Positions 6,614 through 8,953 of a DNA stretch of 8,953 nucleotides are shown here, in pieces. The stretch is taken from positions 1 through 8,953 of the forward strand of contig CAKZKV010000018.1 in NCBI GenBank assembly GCA_937124505.1, written 5' to 3'. Each line of letters starts with the position of its first letter. The first letter of the stretch is position 1. A program made the translations under genes and the position numbers. The DNA comes from an uncultured Alphaproteobacteria bacterium (GTDB lineage Bacteria; Pseudomonadota; Alphaproteobacteria; Micavibrionales; Micavibrionaceae). The notes beneath the pieces were generated by a model. It saw only the letters and a list, made by a program, of their open reading frames with translations. It did not search any database and was not told the origin of the DNA.

Positions 6614-7729
6614 TTAATAAATTTTTTCCAATGCTTCCAAATCCAGAGTATAGCTTTGTTCCATATCCACGATTGCTTTTGGAATGGACACTATCACGGG
6701 AACGCCAAGAGACCCGTTGGCCGTATCAACACGGTGGAACTGAATGGGCTTTGCTTTTGCCGCTTCTTCCCCCTCCAGTTCAAAGCCCATAGCATCAACT
6801 TTCAGGAGAACCTCGCGAAGGGACATACGAGATGCTGCCTGCTCCAGAGAACCTCGTACCTCTGACAAGATATGGGGAGTTTCTCTGGCTCGTCTGGAAT
6901 GGGGCGCAAAAGCTTTTTGCAAAAGTTCCTGCTGGTCTTCATTAAGAGAAACACCGTCTTCAAGAGCATATAATTCGTGATGTGGCGGCGCATAACTTTG
7001 TCCTAGAGGACGCATTGTCTCCTGAAAAAATTGTTCCTGATCCCCTGTGACAACAACATCGCCTTTTCTTCTATACACCTGATAGTCCGTTTCGACCCCA
7101 TCAGAAATGCCTGATAAAAGCGCGTCAAGCAAGTGAGCGCGCAAGCCAGCACGTGTTCCGTTAATATCTACGCTATGGTGTGTGATGTTATGGTCAGAAA
7201 AACCATGCTGTGTTCTCATGACCTCCCTGCGAATATTATCTCCAGACAAGTCACAGGCAAGTTTTGTACTGCTCTGCAAACGTGTCCACATCACCCCATA
7301 ACAAGCAGGGGCGTCTTTTACAGCTTTAAAAAAATCCTGAGTGGTCGAAGCCTGATTTACGATTTGCGGAATACGGCTACTGTTACTGAACAAAGGGCCA
7401 AAACGAGGATCCTGATAATATGTTTGCGGAGATAACTCCACCTCCGGCGTTTGCAACTGATGCGTCAGGGATGTCAGATGCTCCAACGTTCCTGCCATCG
7501 GTTCTCTAAGTTTAGCGCGCCACCGCATATCGTGAGAAATTGAACGCATGTGGACGGACAACGACTCCAGCGCGGCATCTATGTCTCTATTGGTCACGAG
7601 ACCATCTTTGTTATGTGAATGATTGGCTCCAGAATACAATCTGGCAAAGGCTTTGCGTAACATCTTATAATCCCTCAATATTTTTGAGGCATCACGATAA
7701 AAACGGGGACTTTTATAGTGACGGCTCAT
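6614..7729 (-). CDS. Protein of unknown family, 371 residues, cytoplasmic
   Basis: I do not recognise it. There is no signal peptide, no membrane segment and no obvious catalytic or nucleotide-binding motif. The N-terminal 70 residues are basic and helical (RDASKILRDYKMLRKAFARL); the middle has a His-rich stretch (HNITHHSVDINGTRAGLRAHLL) and two cysteines; the C-terminal third is acidic and helical with a final alternating segment (GVPVIVSIPKAIVD) and ends DLEALEKIY. Two starts compete. ATG at 7729 gives 371 residues; it has no ribosome-binding site but lies about 10 bases behind a predicted transcription start. ATG at 7663 gives 349 residues and has GAGGG about 8-9 bases before it. I keep the longer form because the extra 22 residues read as natural protein, but only weakly. 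It is transcribed toward tRNA-Leu, stands alone, and may be lineage-specific. Confidence 0.72.
   Translation of the reverse strand: MSRHYKSPRFYRDASKILRDYKMLRKAFARLYSGANHSHNKDGLVTNRDIDAALESLSVHMRSISHDMRWRAKLREPMAGTLEHLTSLTHQLQTPEVELSPQTYYQDPRFGPLFSNSSRIPQIVNQASTTQDFFKAVKDAPACYGVMWTRLQSSTKLACDLSGDNIRREVMRTQHGFSDHNITHHSVDINGTRAGLRAHLLDALLSGISDGVETDYQVYRRKGDVVVTGDQEQFFQETMRPLGQSYAPPHHELYALEDGVSLNEDQQELLQKAFAPHSRRARETPHILSEVRGSLEQAASRMSLREVLLKVDAMGFELEGEEAAKAKPIQFHRVDTANGSLGVPVIVSIPKAIVDMEQSYTLDLEALEKIY
7673..7689 (-). promoter_or_regulatory. Hairpin enclosing the ribosome-binding site of the internal start
   Basis: Read on the minus strand, CCTCAA and TTGAGG form a perfect six-pair stem around AAATA. 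The second arm contains the GAGG that would serve the alternative ATG at 7663, so the site would be hidden when the stem forms. It also lies inside the longer reading frame, so the pairing could be coincidence. Confidence 0.3.
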
Positions 7730-7746
7730 CAGTTTTTATGGCAAGA

Positions 7747-7774
7747 ATAATACGCCAAATCATGGGGAAATCAA
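7747..7774 (-). promoter_or_regulatory. Probable sigma-70-type promoter of the 371-residue gene
   Basis: On the minus strand, TTGATT (7769-7774) is followed after 16 bases by TATTAT (7747-7752), matching four and five of six consensus positions. Transcription would begin near 7740, leaving a leader of about 10 bases before the ATG at 7729, close to leaderless. Confidence 0.42.
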
Positions 7775-7823
7775 GATATTTCGATCAGAAAAATCTAATA
7801 TATTTAGCTTTCTAATATATAAA

Positions 7824-7954
7824 GGACACCTCTAAAAACTCTCCTTTATCGTCATCCCGGCGAAGGCCGGGATCTTTAAGCCATTGATCTGGAAGATTCC
7901 GGCATGCGCCGAAATGACGGTTTTTGTGTGAATTAGGGGTTTTTAGAGGTGTCC
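7824..7954. mobile_element. MITE-like palindromic element, 131 bases, with inverted ends and TAAA flanks
   Basis: The ends are perfect inverted repeats: GGACACCTCTAAAAA (7824-7838) and TTTTTAGAGGTGTCC (7940-7954); with G-T pairs the match continues about four bases inward (to 7842 and 7936), and one more A/T pair extends it outward (7823, 7955). TAAA lies immediately outside on both sides (7820-7823 and 7955-7958), as expected for a target-site duplication. There is no open reading frame for a transposase inside, so if mobile it would be non-autonomous. The family of the parental transposon is not determined. It sits 17 bases after the DUF167 stop, between two minus-strand genes, and could act as a transcription barrier for the unit upstream. 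Confidence 0.7.
7850..7919. repeat. Internal REP-like double hairpin within the palindromic element
   Basis: Inside the element, CGTCAT (7850-7855) pairs with ATGACG (7914-7919). Within that lie two hairpins: ATCCCGGC/GCCGGGAT (7854-7861 with 7866-7873, loop GAAG) and ATTCCGGC/GCCGAAAT (7896-7903 with 7908-7915, loop ATGC, one C-A mismatch). Hairpins of the form GTCATCCCGGC...GCCGGGAT, paired with a partner ending in ATGACG, are a frequent intergenic repeat in alphaproteobacterial genomes, as I recall. Confidence 0.65.
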
Positions 7955-7971
7955 TAAAGAGAACCAAGAGA

Positions 7972-8253
7972 CTAACCATCTGAAATGTTTACAATTTTTT
8001 CACGTGACGTCAGGCCTTTTTCGATTTCAAGGCAGGATTTTGCAAGGCCGAGTTCTTTGGCCAAAAGTTTGATCACGTCTTTGTTGGCTTTGCCGTCTTC
8101 CGGCACGGTTGTCACATAAACCCGAAGCAGCCACTTCCCTTCTTCGTCCTGCTCCACCTTGATACAATTTCTTGAAGCTTTTGGCGTAACCCTGACCCGC
8201 AAAAGCCCCACACGTTTAACCTGTTCCTGCCAGTGATCAGGAGGGCTGGACAT
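7972..8253 (-). CDS. DUF167 (YggU)-family protein
   Basis: A small conserved protein of unknown function; homologues occur in bacteria, archaea and eukaryotes. The 93 residues show the family core: LRVRVTPKASRN at 18-29, a conserved VTTVPEDGKANKDVIKLLAKELG at 47-69 (the P-x-D/E-GKAN signature), then KSCLEIEKGLTSREK at 72-86. I chose the ATG at 8253 because GAGGGG lies about 10 bases upstream on the minus strand; the alternative ATG at 8271 adds six residues and has no ribosome-binding site. The gene overlaps the end of the RND permease gene by 17 bases, so the two are surely co-transcribed and probably translationally coupled, though no functional link between the families is known to me. Confidence 0.93.
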   Translation of the reverse strand: MSSPPDHWQEQVKRVGLLRVRVTPKASRNCIKVEQDEEGKWLLRVYVTTVPEDGKANKDVIKLLAKELGLAKSCLEIEKGLTSREKIVNISDG

Positions 8254-8953
8254 GTTTTTTAAACCCCTCATGAAAACGTCGCGGCAGGTTGTGAATATCC
8301 TCCAGAATCATCAAAAGAAGCGGAACCAGAATAAGAATAACGACAGACCCAAAGAGAATACCCGTGGCCAGTGAAATTACCATCGGGATCAGGAATTGCG
8401 CCTGCAGACTGGTTTCCAGAAGCATCGGCAGCAAGCCAAGACTGGTGGTCATGGTGGTCAGCACGATAGGCCGAAAACGCCGTTTCACGGCCCGTTGAAC
8501 GCTTTCAAACGTCGAACGCCCGTCCTTACGATGTGAATTATAATAATCCATCAACACAACGCTGTCATTGACGACCACGCCCGTCAATGCCACGATCCCG
8601 AACATGGAAATAAAGGTCAGGTCATGCCCGAGCAGATAATGCCCCCAGACCGCTCCGACCACGCCAAAGGGAATGGCGGACATAATAATCAAGGGCTGGA
8701 CATAGCTGCGCAATTGCGCCCCCAGCAGAACATAAATCAGCATCAAAGCAATCAGCATATTTTTGCCCAGGCTTTGCAGGTCCTCCGCCTGCTCACGGCT
8801 TTCTCCTTCAAAGCTGTACCCCAGACCCGGATATTGTTTTTTCAACGCCGGTAGTAATTCCGCATTCATTTTGGCAATCACGTCATTAGGCGTTGTCACG
8901 TCATAATCCACATCTGCGGTCACACTGACGATTCGGTCGCCGTTGACGGTCTG
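8237..8953 (-). CDS. RND-family efflux permease, C-terminal part (5' end outside the window)
   Basis: An inner-membrane proton-driven exporter of the AcrB/HAE1-type resistance-nodulation-division family, working in a trimer with a periplasmic adaptor and an outer-membrane channel. The visible 238 residues are the last quarter of a protein of usually about 1,000-1,050. Seen in order: end of the second periplasmic domain (DRIVSVTADVDYDV), then transmembrane helices 8-12 at about 65-80, 87-107, 112-138, 162-180 and 188-216, including the signature GVVVNDSVVLMDYYN at 125-139, followed by RRFRPIVLTTMTTSLGLLPML and ETSLQAQFLIPMVISLATGIL. The frame is open to the window edge; a GTG at 8923 is internal to the protein, not a start. 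The proton-relay residues of helix 4 are upstream and cannot be checked. Substrate unknown. Confidence 0.95.
   Translation of the reverse strand, partial: QTVNGDRIVSVTADVDYDVTTPNDVIAKMNAELLPALKKQYPGLGYSFEGESREQAEDLQSLGKNMLIALMLIYVLLGAQLRSYVQPLIIMSAIPFGVVGAVWGHYLLGHDLTFISMFGIVALTGVVVNDSVVLMDYYNSHRKDGRSTFESVQRAVKRRFRPIVLTTMTTSLGLLPMLLETSLQAQFLIPMVISLATGILFGSVVILILVPLLLMILEDIHNLPRRFHEGFKKHVQPS

Noticed and set aside
6520..6620. tRNA-Leu 3' end as an attachment site of an integrated element
   Set aside because: No second copy of the tRNA 3' sequence and no integrase gene are present in the window.
7824..7954. CRISPR repeat or riboswitch
   Set aside because: There is one unit only, with inverted rather than direct repeats, and it follows a stop codon rather than preceding a gene in a leader-like arrangement.
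8923..8953. GTG at 8923 as the start of a separate short membrane protein
   Set aside because: The frame continues open to the window edge with the conserved RND sequence before it, so the gene is truncated by the window only.

Overview
The window looks like an ordinary chromosomal segment of a Gram-negative alphaproteobacterium of moderate G+C. The indicators are an IalB-family periplasmic protein, an alphaproteobacterial-type SpoU/TrmH methyltransferase, SURF1 (so an aa3-type cytochrome oxidase is expected), an ExoD-family membrane protein, an RND efflux pump and a tRNA-Leu with an encoded CCA. I cannot fix the genus from the sequence alone.

Left part, plus strand (2-3169): the 3' nine-tenths of der (ribosome-assembly GTPase), a 71-residue acidic protein I do not recognise, and a SpoU-class RNA methyltransferase follow each other with short gaps and look like a translation/ribosome-linked transcription unit. 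After an 83-base gap come a secreted IalB-like protein and a two-helix membrane protein, 22 bases apart and probably co-transcribed.

Middle (3170-6392): an AT-rich 191-base intergenic region holds two near-identical TATAAAAT boxes 21 bases apart and a compact hairpin. It leads into a membrane-anchored M23 peptidoglycan endopeptidase of the MepM/Csd3 type with all metal and catalytic residues. That gene converges on and overlaps by 7 bases the end of SURF1, which is itself abutted directly by an upstream exoD-family gene (TAA then ATG with no gap), both on the minus strand.

Right part (6393-8953): tRNA-Leu(CAA) on plus; a 371-residue protein of unknown family on minus, with two competing starts; a 131-base palindromic MITE-like element with 15-base perfect terminal inverted repeats, flanked by TAAA on both sides and containing two GC-rich hairpins; then, on minus, a DUF167/YggU protein whose start overlaps the end of a truncated RND efflux permease.

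I did not find a CRISPR array, defence island, phage block or transposase gene. The points most worth a second look are the palindromic element, the unrecognised 371-residue gene, the leader of the M23 gene, and the absence of the usual histidine in the C-terminal motif of SURF1.
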